A DNA stretch of 40,503 bases from Alicyclobacillus suci (GTDB lineage: Bacteria; Bacillota; Bacilli; Alicyclobacillales; Alicyclobacillaceae), in contig NZ_JAFMTW010000031.1 in NCBI RefSeq assembly GCF_017329615.1, positions 1 through 40,503 on the forward strand, written 5' to 3'. The notes beneath the pieces were generated by a model. The model did not search any database and was not told the origin of the DNA. It saw only the letters and a list, made by a program, of their open reading frames with translations. The translations under genes were made by a program, and so were the position numbers. Positions 1-9,132 of this stretch are shown one piece after another (within the stretch, counting starts at the first letter, position 1; every line of letters starts with the position of its first letter).

Positions 1-336
1 CGGGACCTTGGGGCTCTTTTTGTGTTGGGGTAGAATTTGTGTTTCATATGTCGCGAATCTGTTGGATGCCACAAATAAGGCAGAAAGGTGCGGTATGCCC
101 CCGGCCATGCCCTGCCACTGGCAACTCTTTGTCATAGAAATTACACAATCGTTGAACTCAGGAAGAGATATGAGGTAAATGGGAGTTTGTGTACAGGCCG
201 GATAAGCATTTTGTATGGGAATGAATGGGTGCGCCAAGGAGGGAAGGGCGGCCAATTCTTGCGATTTGTGAGTTGTCATGATATATTTTAGCGGCAGCTC
301 GGGAAGTTTGATGGTAAGGCATGTTTGTGGGGTCAC
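1..336. other. Left-edge stretch without a protein gene
   Basis: I see no credible coding region here. Short open frames exist on both strands, but none has a convincing ribosome binding site and their translations look like random sequence. The first ~25 bases end in a T-run and may be the tail of a terminator from a gene outside the window. The right part holds the likely promoter of the tRNA-Leu gene. Confidence 0.5.
259..287 (+). promoter_or_regulatory. Putative sigma-A promoter of tRNA-Leu
   Basis: TTGCGA at 259-264 and TATATT at 282-287 are separated by exactly 17 bases. Predicted transcription start is near 294, about 43 bases before the tRNA. Read directly from the sequence; not tested. 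Confidence 0.45.
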
Positions 337-416
337 GCGGGTGTGGCGGAATTGGCAGACGCACCAGATTTAGGTTCTGGCGGGCGACCGTGGGGGTTCG
401 AGTCCCTTCACCCGCA
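337..416 (+). tRNA. tRNA-Leu, anticodon TAG
   Basis: A class II tRNA with a long variable arm. The acceptor stem pairs GCGGGTG (337-343) with CACCCGC (409-415), and A416 is the discriminator. The anticodon stem is CCAGA/TCTGG with loop TTTAGGT (369-375), giving anticodon TAG at 371-373, which reads CUA leucine codons. The TTCGAGTC T-loop is present. The bases after the discriminator are TCCA, so the CCA tail is not genome-encoded directly and must be added by CCA transferase. Confidence 0.97.
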
Positions 417-433
417 TCCAATTGATTGAAAAT

Positions 434-456
434 GGGCGGCTTTGCCGTCCTTTTTT
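434..456 (+). terminator. Intrinsic terminator after tRNA-Leu
   Basis: A 7-bp stem, GGGCGGC (434-440) with GCCGTCC (444-450), has a TTT loop and one G-T pair, and is followed directly by six T residues (451-456). It lies 17 bases after the tRNA and ends its transcript. Confidence 0.8.
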
Positions 457-594
457 GATTATAATATGAGCAAGCCCCAGATTCTTGGCTTATAATCAAT
501 CGCAATACCCATACATACTGAAGAAGCCGGTTAGGCTTTGTAGTGGGCAAACAAAATCTTGTAAGGACTTGGAATGGAGACGGAGGTGGGCGGG

Positions 595-1575
595 ATGCCT
601 GTAACAATATATGATGTCGCACGTGAGGCGAAGGTCTCGATGGCTACGGTATCGCGCGTGATCAACGGAACGGCTGTAGTGAAAGATGAGACCAAAAAAC
701 GAGTACAAGATGCGATTGCGCGATTGGGGTACCGGCCGAACGCGGTTGCGAGGGGATTGGCGAGTAAACGGACGCGGACGATTGGCGTCATTGTGCCGGA
801 TGTATCTGCCGCGTTTGTGGCGGAAATGGTTCGTGGTATTGAAGACATTGCGACCATGTATGATTACCATATTATTCTAGTCAACTCGGATGCTCAAGTC
901 GACCGCGAGGTCAGTCTTGTGGGGACGATGTGGGAAAAGCAGGTTGACGGGATTATTTATATGACGAATGTGTTAAGTCAGAAGGAAATTGACGCGTTTG
1001 AAGAAGCGCAGATTCCTGTTGTGCTCTGTGCGACGGAAGATCCTGAGAGGCGCATTCCATCCGTCAACATCGATAATTACCGAGCTGGCCGCGACGCCGT
1101 GAATTTCTTGTTGGAAAAGGAATGCAAAGAAATTGCGTTCGTTACGACCGAGGAAGGGGCATCGGTTGTGGCGGATCGGCGGTTGCAAGGTGCGCAGAGT
1201 CGTATGCGAGACCAGGAACTCCATGTCATTCGCACTGGTCAAGGGCGATATGAAGTGGCGCTGGGCATTATCCGAGAATACCTTGAAAAGCACCCATTGG
1301 ATGGTGTGGTTGCGGCGTCTGATGAATTGGGACTGGCAACGATTCATGCGGTACAGGACATCGGCCGACACGTGCCAAGGGATGTTAAGGTCATCGCGTT
1401 TGATAATACGCGCCTCGCCACGATGATTCGCCCTGAGATGACGGTGATTGCTCAACCGATGTACGATTTTGGGGCTGTGTCGATGCGACTTTTGACCAAG
1501 CTGCTGCAGGATGAACCTGTTGATAATTACTCGGTGACGTTACTGCATAATATTTTGGAACGGAAGTCGACCTGA
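595..1575 (+). CDS. ccpA: Catabolite control protein A (LacI family)
   Basis: A 326-residue LacI/GalR-family regulator. The N-terminus (VTIYDVAREAKVSMATVSRV, residues 3-22) is the DNA-binding helix-turn-helix and the hinge helix follows (GYRPNAVARGLASK). Residues ~60-326 form the periplasmic-binding-like core. Both segments match CcpA of Bacillus almost word for word. CcpA with HPr-Ser46-P binds cre sites and controls carbon catabolite repression and activation in the cytoplasm. I chose ATG 595 because GGAGGTG (582-588) lies 6 bases upstream; an in-frame ATG at 574 has no such signal. A TATAAT at 491-496 may be the -10 box, but no good -35 box was seen. pepV follows after 33 bases. Confidence 0.93.
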   Translation: MPVTIYDVAREAKVSMATVSRVINGTAVVKDETKKRVQDAIARLGYRPNAVARGLASKRTRTIGVIVPDVSAAFVAEMVRGIEDIATMYDYHIILVNSDAQVDREVSLVGTMWEKQVDGIIYMTNVLSQKEIDAFEEAQIPVVLCATEDPERRIPSVNIDNYRAGRDAVNFLLEKECKEIAFVTTEEGASVVADRRLQGAQSRMRDQELHVIRTGQGRYEVALGIIREYLEKHPLDGVVAASDELGLATIHAVQDIGRHVPRDVKVIAFDNTRLATMIRPEMTVIAQPMYDFGAVSMRLLTKLLQDEPVDNYSVTLLHNILERKST

Positions 1576-1608
1576 TTCTGCATATTGATAAACCAAGGGA
1601 ATGGTTTT

Positions 1609-2988
1609 GTGTTTAAGGACTTCATTGAACAGCATCGTGAGACCATGATTTCGACGCTTCAAGATATATTGAAAATCGAGAGCGTTAAAGGACATCCGGT
1701 TCCCGATGGTCCGTTCGGGGCAGGTCCTGCAGAGGCGTTGTCTTATGTCTTGAAGCTTGCGTATGATCGTGGATTTGTGACGAAGAACATTGACGGTTAC
1801 GCAGGTCATGTGGAGTATGGAGAGGGCGACGATTATATCGCGGTGGTCAGTCACTTGGATGTCGTCCCAGCTGGAGAAGGATGGAGCCATCCGCCTTATG
1901 GGGCGGTGATTGAGCAAGGGAAAATATATGCTCGAGGCGCCATTGATGATAAGGGTCCGGCTATGAGCACATTGTGGGCACTGTTCGCCATGAAGGCGCT
2001 TGGCGTCCAACCCAAACGCAAAATTCGCGTGATATTTGGGTTGGATGAAGAAAGCGACTGGCGCTGTATGGAGCATTATTTCCGTTACGAGCCGAAGCCG
2101 ATAGGCGGGTTTACGCCCGATGCTTCCTTTCCGTTGATTTATGCGGAGAAGGGGCTAGTGACGTTGCGGATTGACGTTCCAGCAGATGCTGAATCGATGT
2201 CGGCGCAGGTGCTTCACTTTGCAGGTGGAGATAGAGTGAATATGGTGCCTGCTCATGCGATGGCTGAATTAGATTGCCATTCCTCGACCGCTGCCAGTGA
2301 ATTTGCATTGAAAATCAGGAAATCCGCCAAGGAAGCGTCCATCAATGCCACTGTTGAGACGACCGATTCCACGGTTAAGATTTTTGTTGCGGGTGTTTCG
2401 GCACATGCGTCGCGCCCAGATGCAGGGGTGAATGCGGTTCTTCATTTAGCGCAGTTGTTGGGCACAGGGACTGTATCGAATTCGTCGATGTGGCGAACGG
2501 TTGGCTCGTGGGATACGGCTGGTCGGGCGCTTGGCATCGATGGTGCAGATGACGAAACCGGGCCGCTTACAGCAAACCTCGGACGGGCAGAACTGGTTGA
2601 TGGTATGTATCATTTTTACATAAACATCCGATTTCCAATTCGTATGACCGCTGAGCAAATATTGCAGGATGTCCAGTCTTTCTTGTCGGACAAATGGCAG
2701 GTTTCCATCATCGAACATATGCCGCCGCTTCACGTGAATCCGTCCTCACCGTTGGTGGAGACATTAATGGATGTTTATCGGTCTTATTTTGGGGATGATG
2801 CTTCGCCAATCAGCATTGGCGGCGCGACATACGCGAGAGCAATTCCAAATGCGGTTGCGTTTGGTGCGCTATTTCCAAATCGTGAGGATTTTGCGCACAA
2901 AGCAGATGAAAACTGGTCCATTAGCGATTATTTAACATGTATTGAGATTTATGCGGAAGCCATGACACGACTCGCGAATACGCTATAA
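1609..2988 (+). CDS. pepV: Dipeptidase PepV, M20 family
   Basis: A 459-residue M20 metallopeptidase. It is expected to hydrolyse Xaa-dipeptides in the cytoplasm using two zinc ions. Visible metal and catalytic motifs are SHLDVVP (His ~82, Asp ~84), GAIDDKGP (bridging Asp ~113), GLDEESDW (Glu pair ~147-148), FTPDASFPLIYAEKG, and near the C-terminus DFAHKADENW (last His ligand). Start GTG 1609 has AAGGGA at 1595-1600. The longer in-frame TTG at 1585 lacks a ribosome binding site. It is probably co-transcribed with ccpA (33-base gap). Length fits PepV (~460-470 residues). Confidence 0.88.
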   Translation: MFKDFIEQHRETMISTLQDILKIESVKGHPVPDGPFGAGPAEALSYVLKLAYDRGFVTKNIDGYAGHVEYGEGDDYIAVVSHLDVVPAGEGWSHPPYGAVIEQGKIYARGAIDDKGPAMSTLWALFAMKALGVQPKRKIRVIFGLDEESDWRCMEHYFRYEPKPIGGFTPDASFPLIYAEKGLVTLRIDVPADAESMSAQVLHFAGGDRVNMVPAHAMAELDCHSSTAASEFALKIRKSAKEASINATVETTDSTVKIFVAGVSAHASRPDAGVNAVLHLAQLLGTGTVSNSSMWRTVGSWDTAGRALGIDGADDETGPLTANLGRAELVDGMYHFYINIRFPIRMTAEQILQDVQSFLSDKWQVSIIEHMPPLHVNPSSPLVETLMDVYRSYFGDDASPISIGGATYARAIPNAVAFGALFPNREDFAHKADENWSISDYLTCIEIYAEAMTRLANTL

Positions 2989-3044
2989 TATAAGTTACAA
3001 GAAGTTTATTTTCTAACCCCGTTGCGCAAAAGGAGGGACGCCGC

Positions 3045-3653
3045 ATGCGAGTTGAACGAATTGCCAAGGATAAAGTGCGTATCTTCATCAGTTACGATGA
3101 TTTAGAGGAACGCGGAATTGACCGTGACGAGATATGGCACAACGGCAAAAAAGTTCAAGATTTATTTTGGGACATGATGGAAACCGCCTATATGGAAGTT
3201 GGTTTTGAGATTGCAGGTCCCATTTCCGTTGAGGCGTTCACCATGCCGACCGAAGGGGTTGTTGTCATTGTCACGAGAATTCCAAGCATACCAGGCGTTG
3301 CTCAGGATGATGACGATGACGAGGATGATGATAACCTCATTCATCGGCATACCAATTACGCGCAGTCCATCGACTCGCAACTTGTCTACGAGTTTGGCGA
3401 GTTCGACGATTTAATCGCGGTTTGTCATACCCTGGTGGACTACGACTTGGAAAGTTCACTGTTTCGATATCGTGACGCATATCATTTGTTGATTACAGAC
3501 CCATTGGTTGTTGAAACATATCAAACCATTGCGTCTGTGTTGTCGGAATATGGGGAGCCGAGCAACGCGACAGATGCATTGCTGCACGAATATGGAAAAG
3601 AAATTCTCCACGAAAATGCGATTCGCGTATTGGCTGAACGTTTTCCAGTTTAA
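3045..3653 (+). CDS. Adaptor protein MecA/YpbH family
   Basis: A 202-residue adaptor of the MecA family, which in Bacilli delivers substrates such as ComK to the ClpCP protease. The N-domain (residues 1-85, MRVERIAKDKVRIFISYDDL, EERGIDRDEIW) and the C-domain (~105-202) are typical. They are joined by a strongly acidic linker (residues ~88-96, mostly Asp). The ribosome binding site AAAGGAGG is clear. In B. subtilis the paralogue ypbH (mecB) sits directly before gudB, as here, so synteny favours YpbH; sequence alone does not separate MecA from YpbH. Confidence 0.85.
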   Translation: MRVERIAKDKVRIFISYDDLEERGIDRDEIWHNGKKVQDLFWDMMETAYMEVGFEIAGPISVEAFTMPTEGVVVIVTRIPSIPGVAQDDDDDEDDDNLIHRHTNYAQSIDSQLVYEFGEFDDLIAVCHTLVDYDLESSLFRYRDAYHLLITDPLVVETYQTIASVLSEYGEPSNATDALLHEYGKEILHENAIRVLAERFPV

Positions 3654-3671
3654 GAACTTTTATGGGCAGAG

Positions 3672-3708
3672 GGTGTCGAGTTGTCGACACGCCCCTGTCC
3701 TGTTTTTA
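3672..3708 (+). terminator. Probable terminator after mecA-like gene
   Basis: A perfect 7-bp inverted repeat, GTGTCGA (3673-3679) and TCGACAC (3684-3690), with a four-base loop is followed at 3703-3707 by TTTTT. The 12-base gap between stem and T-run makes it weaker than the other terminators in the window. Confidence 0.4.
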
Positions 3709-3731
3709 TGCCAATGATTTGTATCGCTTCT

Positions 3732-3759
3732 TTCAACGGTACAGCAGGCAGTGTATACT
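3732..3759 (+). promoter_or_regulatory. Putative promoter of glutamate dehydrogenase gene
   Basis: TTCAAC (3732-3737), 16-base spacer, TATACT (3754-3759). It places the start of transcription about 57 bases before the GTG start codon. Confidence 0.4.
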
Positions 3760-3822
3760 GACTACGTCTGTACGGTGGAAATTCGAACTCTCTATATTGA
3801 CATTGTTAAGGTGGTTTGATTT

Positions 3823-5106
3823 GTGACTCAGGCTAGCTCATCGAATACGCAAGGAACTGGTACAGCAGAAAATACGGATGTTCTGTCCCGAACGCAGGAC
3901 GTCATTCTTGAGGCATTACAGACGCTCGGGTACGATCAGCAGATGTATGATCTGCTGCGATTGCCGCTGCGCGTATTGACCGTGCGATTCCCAGTTCGCA
4001 TGGACGATGGATCGGTTCGCGTGTTTACCGGCTACCGCGCTCAGCATAATGATGCGGTCGGGCCAACGAAGGGTGGCATTCGTCTGCATCCGGATGTGAC
4101 ACAAGAAGAGATTGAGGCGTTGTCCATCTGGATGTCCATTAAGTGTGGTATTGCTGATTTACCATACGGTGGTGGCAAAGGGGGGATTGAATGCGACCCT
4201 CGGGACATGTCATTTGATGAGATTGAACGGGTGAGCCGAGCGTACGTCAGAGCGGTCAGTCAAATTGTTGGATCGGCGAAAGACATCCCTGCGCCAGATG
4301 TGTTTAGTAATTCACAGAACATGGCGTGGATGTTTGATGAGTATTCACGTCTGCGCGAGTTTGACAGTCCGGGTTTCATCACAGGTAAACCTATCGTGCT
4401 GGGTGGAAGTAAGGGGCGCGAAAGTGCTACTGCGCGTGGCGTAGCCATTTGTATTGAAGAGGCGCTCAAAATTCGCGGGTTAAACTTGCACGATACGCGC
4501 GTGATTGTACAGGGATTTGGCAACGCAGGTAGCTACATTGCCAAGTTTATGTATGACGCGGGCGCGAAAGTCGTTGGTATATCTGACGCGTATGGCGCTT
4601 TGTACCGTGAAGAGGGATTGGATATCGACGAACTTCTTGAACGGCGTGATTCGTTTGGCACCGTCACGCGCCTGTATCGGCATACCATCAGCAATCGCGA
4701 ACTTTTGGAGATGCCGTGTGACATCCTCGTTCCGGCGGCGGTTGAAAATCAAATTACGCAAGAGAACGCTGACCGGATTCAGGCGTCGATTGTGGTGGAA
4801 GCCGCCAATGGGCCGACGACAGCAGCGGCGACTGAGATTTTGACGGAGAAGGGCATTTTATTGGTGCCCGATGTGGTGGGCAATTCCGGCGGCGTGATTG
4901 TGTCTTATTTTGAATGGGTACAAAATAACCAAGGTTACTACTGGGAAGAAGACGAAATTGATGAACGCTTGGCTTCGCGCATGCGGACAAGTTTTCAGCG
5001 GGTGTACCAGACATCACTACGGTATAGAGTCAACATGCGACTTGCCGCGTACATTGTAGGCATTCAGCGGATGGCTGAAGCCGCAAGATGGCGCGGTTGG
5101 GTTTGA
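3823..5106 (+). CDS. gudB: NAD-type glutamate dehydrogenase
   Basis: A 427-residue Glu/Leu/Phe/Val dehydrogenase that interconverts glutamate with 2-oxoglutarate and ammonia. The substrate domain has PTKGGIRLHP (Lys83), the catalytic lysine motif YGGGKGG (Lys119) and APDVFSN (Asp159). The Rossmann domain starts with GFGNAG (231-236). Length and sequence match Bacillus GudB/RocG hexameric enzymes. The GTG start is preceded by TAAGGTGGT. The position after a mecA-like gene and before sleB matches gudB rather than rocG of B. subtilis. No insertion or duplication like the inactive gudB allele is seen near the active site. Confidence 0.9.
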   Translation: MTQASSSNTQGTGTAENTDVLSRTQDVILEALQTLGYDQQMYDLLRLPLRVLTVRFPVRMDDGSVRVFTGYRAQHNDAVGPTKGGIRLHPDVTQEEIEALSIWMSIKCGIADLPYGGGKGGIECDPRDMSFDEIERVSRAYVRAVSQIVGSAKDIPAPDVFSNSQNMAWMFDEYSRLREFDSPGFITGKPIVLGGSKGRESATARGVAICIEEALKIRGLNLHDTRVIVQGFGNAGSYIAKFMYDAGAKVVGISDAYGALYREEGLDIDELLERRDSFGTVTRLYRHTISNRELLEMPCDILVPAAVENQITQENADRIQASIVVEAANGPTTAAATEILTEKGILLVPDVVGNSGGVIVSYFEWVQNNQGYYWEEDEIDERLASRMRTSFQRVYQTSLRYRVNMRLAAYIVGIQRMAEAARWRGWV

Positions 5107-5187
5107 GTGTTTGATGGTTGGTCGATACTAGCCATTTAGAGAGAACGTTTCCTGGATTCCTGTGACGATGTATGAGGGGGGACTCTT

Positions 5188-5394
5188 GTGCGTTCTGAAG
5201 CGTTGATCCCGTTCAGCGATTCGGAAGTTGCCGGTGCTAGCACCCAGCGCATCAAGGTACACATTCACTGTCGGCAGTGCGGTGAAACCTTTATTTTGCG
5301 TGGAGCAAGAACGAGTAAAGGCCGGGTTGAGACCGGATTTAAGCGGTGTATTTGCAATAATGAAGACGATTTTGATGTCGAGCCGTTGGCTTAA
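5188..5394 (+). CDS. Small Cys-rich protein, possible zinc ribbon
   Basis: A 68-residue protein of unknown function. It contains HCRQCGETF (CxxC) and later FKRCICNNE (CxC), a spacing compatible with a single zinc site. The C-terminus is acidic. Start GTG 5188 has GAGGGGG at 5174-5180. A strong terminator follows at 5429, so it ends the gudB-side transcription unit. I do not recognise a family. Confidence 0.6.
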   Translation: MRSEALIPFSDSEVAGASTQRIKVHIHCRQCGETFILRGARTSKGRVETGFKRCICNNEDDFDVEPLA

Positions 5395-5428
5395 TCATTC
5401 CGGTACGTGATTGTGTAAGAATGAAGCC

Positions 5429-5466
5429 ATATGCCTGTGGGAAACTCCCACAGGCATATTTTTTTT
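5429..5466 (+). terminator. Strong intrinsic terminator
   Basis: A perfect 14-bp stem (5429-5442 with 5446-5459) with an AAC loop, followed by a run of T residues to 5466. It separates the gudB region from the sleB operon. Confidence 0.92.
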
Positions 5467-5537
5467 CGCCTCGTTGGACAATAAAGACAAATTTGAAGTA
5501 GAACCTTGCCCGTCAAGGGAGTAAAGGGAGTGAAAAC

Positions 5538-6359
5538 ATGGTGCGACGAGGATTTGTCTTTTTACGGTTGTTCATCTCCGTGATTGCGTTGTCGGTGGTG
5601 ATTCCCACCGTTCATCCAACGCCTGTCGCCGCATTTACGGCCCGCAACCTGATGTATGGGAGCCAGGGCTACGATGTCGACGAACTGCAAAGTCGTTTGC
5701 GCCTATTGGGATATTATTGGGGCGATATTGACGGTGACTTTGGCTGGAAGACCTATTGGGCTGTGCGAACCTTTCAATACAATTTCGGCATGAAAGTCAC
5801 AGGTGAAGTCGATATGGCGACCAAGTTGAAATTGGTGAAAGCGACGCCGAATTGGCACTACCAAGGGAGTCGTGGAGGGAATTCATCCGCATCGACGACC
5901 CAGTCGTCGTCTTCTAGTGGTGGGTCGACCGGTGGATCGACGACATCCTCCACGGCGGCGCCTGCAGGTGCTTCGGCCAGCTTCCCGGCGAGTGTCAATG
6001 GCTTAGATCAGAGTGACCTCAACCTCATGGCTCATGTAGTCTATGGCGAAGCGCGTGGCGAGTCATTTGAAGGGGAAGTCGCGATTGCTGCGGTCATCCT
6101 CAATCGTTTACACAGTGATAAATTTCCGAACACAGTACCAGGCATCGTCTATAGCCCGGGAGCGTTTTCCTGCGTCGACGACGGGCAAGTGAATTTGACG
6201 CCTGACGCAACGGCGAAAAAGGCAGTGATGGAAGCGGTTGACGGTTGGGATCCGACACATGGAGCGCTGTTTTACTTTAATCCGGCTAAGACCAGCAATG
6301 CCTTTATGTGGTCGAGACCAGAAATCATCACCATTGGGAACCATATATTTACAGATTGA
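5538..6359 (+). CDS. sleB: Spore cortex-lytic enzyme SleB
   Basis: A 273-residue exported hydrolase. Residues 1-32 are a signal peptide ending near PVAA. Residues ~41-100 are a PG_binding_1 peptidoglycan-binding domain (YDVDELQSRLRLLGYY). Residues ~112-150 are a Ser/Gly/Thr linker. Residues ~157-273 are the Hydrolase_2 catalytic domain with VVYGEARGES, where Glu171 is the expected catalytic acid. SleB is a lytic transglycosylase that degrades cortex peptidoglycan during germination. The start follows AAAGGGAGTG. ypeB lies 18 bases downstream, the conserved operon partner. Confidence 0.93.
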   Translation: MVRRGFVFLRLFISVIALSVVIPTVHPTPVAAFTARNLMYGSQGYDVDELQSRLRLLGYYWGDIDGDFGWKTYWAVRTFQYNFGMKVTGEVDMATKLKLVKATPNWHYQGSRGGNSSASTTQSSSSSGGSTGGSTTSSTAAPAGASASFPASVNGLDQSDLNLMAHVVYGEARGESFEGEVAIAAVILNRLHSDKFPNTVPGIVYSPGAFSCVDDGQVNLTPDATAKKAVMEAVDGWDPTHGALFYFNPAKTSNAFMWSRPEIITIGNHIFTD

Positions 6360-6377
6360 CGTGAGGAGGTTTTATCC

Positions 6378-7673
6378 ATGTTGCACCGAGCTACGTGGGT
6401 CGCGGCCGGCGTTTTGGCTGTCGTGGCGGTCGGAACGACGGTCGGGTACTGGGGTTATGACCAAAAGCAGCAGAAGGACGCGTTCGTCCGCGCCGCACAA
6501 ACGCAATATGAATCGTCGTTTCACCATCTGGTCAATGATGTTCGGGATATGCGGACTGAATTGGCGAAATCTATGCTTACGCAAGACCACGCGTCGTTCG
6601 ATACGCACCTAAGCGACATCTCGCGTTTGTGCTATGCAGCAGAAGCCAGCCTTGGCAGGTTGCCATCCGACATCACACCATCGAGTAACTTGCAGGTGTA
6701 TTTGCATCGTGTCGACAGTCAAGTACAAAGTTGGATGAAGCACGATAAGACGCCAGGGGACAAGGACGTGCGGCAGTCGCTCAATACGCTGTACGCGCAA
6801 TCTGGTACATTTGTCAGCCAACTCGGTCAAATTCAATCCCAACTGGGCAATCAGGCGGACGCTTGGGCGACAGGCGCTAAGTCTGGCCAGACGGTAGGCT
6901 TTGCCGCCGATGGGTTGCGTCGGGTTGATCGGCAAGTTGCCTCATTTGCAGACAATCCGTTGCCGCAAGCTCCGAAACCAACGGCTGGCGCGAATCAGAC
7001 GCTTCAAAAACAGCCCAAGATTACGGCAAACCAGGCTATCAAATCAGTCGCGAAAGTTGCGGGTGTGTCCGGAACAGGGTGGCAGGCTAAGTTATATCGG
7101 GGCGGATTGCCGACGGCCTATTTTAATGTCAAAGGCACTGTGCAAAATCGCCACATTTCCGCAGAGGTGAGTCAGTCTGGTGGACATTTGTTGACGTATT
7201 ACGATGATAGACCGGTCAAGAGCAGTAAATACGATTTTGCGACGGCGGCAACAGATGCGACAAAGTGGTTGAAAGCACAAGGTTATGGGCCTGTTCAGCG
7301 AATCAATGCGATGCAGTATGATCACGCCGCCATGTTCACCTTCGCACCACTCGTGAATGGGATTCCGGTGATTGGACAGCCAATTTCAGTGCATATTGCA
7401 CTGGATAATGGTCACGTGGTCGGTTTTAACGCCGCGCAAGTATACGCGAATCCTGTCGGCAAAGTGCCGAATGCAAAGTTGACAGTCGCGCAATTGCGCA
7501 AGCGCCTCAGCCCTGATTTTGAGGTGAAGATGGCGAAGCAAGTCATCGTTCAGGACGAGAATCGCAACTATATTCCGGCCGCTGCGTTTTACGGAACGAT
7601 GAAGCAAGAGACGTACTGTATCGTCCTCAGTGCCATCGACGGGGCGGAAGTGAAAATTGATCATCTCACGTAA
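6378..7673 (+). CDS. ypeB: Germination protein YpeB
   Basis: A 431-residue protein with an N-terminal membrane anchor (residues ~8-26). A helical region follows, then PepSY-like repeats in the C-terminal half (e.g. ITANQAIKSVAKVAGVSGTGW and DATKWLKAQGYG). YpeB and SleB need each other for assembly and stability in the spore. GAGGAGG lies upstream of ATG 6378. The gene pair order is the same as in Bacillus. The family match rests on position, length and overall layout. Confidence 0.88.
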   Translation: MLHRATWVAAGVLAVVAVGTTVGYWGYDQKQQKDAFVRAAQTQYESSFHHLVNDVRDMRTELAKSMLTQDHASFDTHLSDISRLCYAAEASLGRLPSDITPSSNLQVYLHRVDSQVQSWMKHDKTPGDKDVRQSLNTLYAQSGTFVSQLGQIQSQLGNQADAWATGAKSGQTVGFAADGLRRVDRQVASFADNPLPQAPKPTAGANQTLQKQPKITANQAIKSVAKVAGVSGTGWQAKLYRGGLPTAYFNVKGTVQNRHISAEVSQSGGHLLTYYDDRPVKSSKYDFATAATDATKWLKAQGYGPVQRINAMQYDHAAMFTFAPLVNGIPVIGQPISVHIALDNGHVVGFNAAQVYANPVGKVPNAKLTVAQLRKRLSPDFEVKMAKQVIVQDENRNYIPAAAFYGTMKQETYCIVLSAIDGAEVKIDHLT

Positions 7674-7743
7674 TGATTCTTCCCCTTGTCCTTTCGCCTT
7701 CTGTGTATAATGGATGGCAGAGGATATGGAGGGAGGAAGCGGC

Positions 7744-8397
7744 ATGCCGGTGAGGCCCACAGTGGGTACCACAGTTCGTATCAAATTGGGACCTCATGAC
7801 ACGGACGCCTACAAGTCGCGTGTTGCAGACATCGATGAGCAGTTTCTGTATATCGACATACCCGTAAACCCGCGGTCGGGGCGAGAATTGGAGATTCACG
7901 TAGACGATGAGCTAATTGTCGAGTACGCGGCATCCCCAAGTGAGATCTACCGTTACACGGCGCAGTCACTCGGTATTGCGTACATTCCAACACCCGCGCT
8001 GCGACTGATTTCACCCGCCGTCGCGAAGGGGTTGGAGCGTATCCAGCGCCGCGAGTTCTTCCGGGTATCAATTGATACAACCGTCCAATTGACGCGTGTG
8101 GAAGATGGGACGAGCAATCAGATGCAGAGCGTCGATATCAGTGGTGGTGGGCTCGCGGTGAAGGCGCGTGGGCAGGTGCCATATCGTCCAAACGACGTCG
8201 TGGAAGTCAGTTTAGTGTTGCCGTATATCGAATATGTGTTACACGCACGATGCCGGATTGTGCGGTTGGCAGCGGATGAGCAGACCCATGAGTGCATCGT
8301 TTCAATGGCATTTGAAAACATTCGTGAACGTGAGCGCGAGCAGATTGTCCGCTACACGTTTATGCGCCAACGCGCATTAAAGCAACAACAGCGTTGA
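7744..8397 (+). CDS. ypfA: PilZ-domain c-di-GMP receptor, flagellar brake
   Basis: A 217-residue YpfA/MotI (DgrA) homologue. The N-terminal half is the YcgR-like domain. The C-terminal PilZ domain shows the c-di-GMP binding motif RREFFR (residues ~102-107, RxxxR) and DISGGG (~131-136, the D/NxSxxG motif). In B. subtilis the protein binds c-di-GMP and slows the flagellar motor. ATG 7744 is preceded by GGAGGGAGG; the in-frame ATG at 7714 has no such signal. A TATAAT lies at 7706-7711, but no well-spaced -35 box is seen. Gene order after ypeB matches Bacillus. Confidence 0.87.
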   Translation: MPVRPTVGTTVRIKLGPHDTDAYKSRVADIDEQFLYIDIPVNPRSGRELEIHVDDELIVEYAASPSEIYRYTAQSLGIAYIPTPALRLISPAVAKGLERIQRREFFRVSIDTTVQLTRVEDGTSNQMQSVDISGGGLAVKARGQVPYRPNDVVEVSLVLPYIEYVLHARCRIVRLAADEQTHECIVSMAFENIREREREQIVRYTFMRQRALKQQQR

Positions 8398-8451
8398 AGT
8401 CAGCATATTCGCATCCACCATGCATAGCATAAGGCATGGGAGGGGATGTCC

Positions 8452-8931
8452 ATGCCGTCAGGGCGAGAAAAACACCATTGGTTGCAATGGTTTGACGATT
8501 GGCTCATGCCCATCACGTTTGCTGTCGTGGCCGTACTCGTCGGAGTCCAAGTGGTTGCGCTCGTCCCGAGCGTTCGAACCGCCATCGACGCCAGGGAAGG
8601 GCGCTTTGTCGCGCAACCGACGGCGGCGATAGAGCACGCGCTTGCATCGGCTTCTGCGGTCGTCACGCTGTCTGCGAGTTCCGCAGCAGAGGCAAGCCAC
8701 GTCGAAGTCCTGCTCAATGGCCAATCGCTAGGGACGTTTACGACCAATGAGATGCGCGTCACGGTTCATGATGGAGATCTCATTGAATTTGATGATAAAT
8801 CGGGCGTAGCCGTGAATATTACAGTGGAGAACACGAGTGACAATCAACTGCTGTTGCCAGCTCCTGGACAGGTCGTCACGCTCGGCGGACAAGCACGGCA
8901 CGCATCGCTGCCGAAGGCGGAATTTATCTAG
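8452..8931 (+). CDS. Single-pass membrane protein, unknown function
   Basis: A 159-residue protein with a hydrophobic segment at residues ~17-40 (PITFAVVAVLVGVQVVALV) and an extracytoplasmic, beta-rich C-terminal part. An Ala-rich stretch follows the membrane anchor. ATG 8452 has GGAGGG at 8439-8444; ATG 8446 is too close to it. It occupies the ypfB position of B. subtilis but is much longer. I do not recognise a domain. Confidence 0.7.
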   Translation: MPSGREKHHWLQWFDDWLMPITFAVVAVLVGVQVVALVPSVRTAIDAREGRFVAQPTAAIEHALASASAVVTLSASSAAEASHVEVLLNGQSLGTFTTNEMRVTVHDGDLIEFDDKSGVAVNITVENTSDNQLLLPAPGQVVTLGGQARHASLPKAEFI

Positions 8932-9132
8932 CACTTCGTTTGTTCTGGCGGTGCTTTGTCCGTTGCCGTAAAATCTCTTGCTGTGGTACGATTGCTGGAG
9001 AAACGAGCCGCAGGCAAGTACTATGGGCACACGTTTGTGTGAGGTAGGGTGTCGTTGACGGCCTGCCTTTTTATGGTTGCGCTGTGGCGCGATAAAGTCA
9101 AAGTCGAAGAAGGAACAAGGGGTTACGGAAGC

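Noticed and set aside
88..291. Open frame of 67 codons at the left edge
   Set aside because: It has no ribosome binding site and no protein-like pattern; it overlaps the likely tRNA promoter.
496..870. Minus-strand open frames opposite ccpA
   Set aside because: They are mirror frames of the conserved ccpA coding sequence, without start signals.
9049..9132. N-terminal extension of cytidylate kinase
   Set aside because: It would add 28 residues not found in the family; ATG 9133 gives the standard length.
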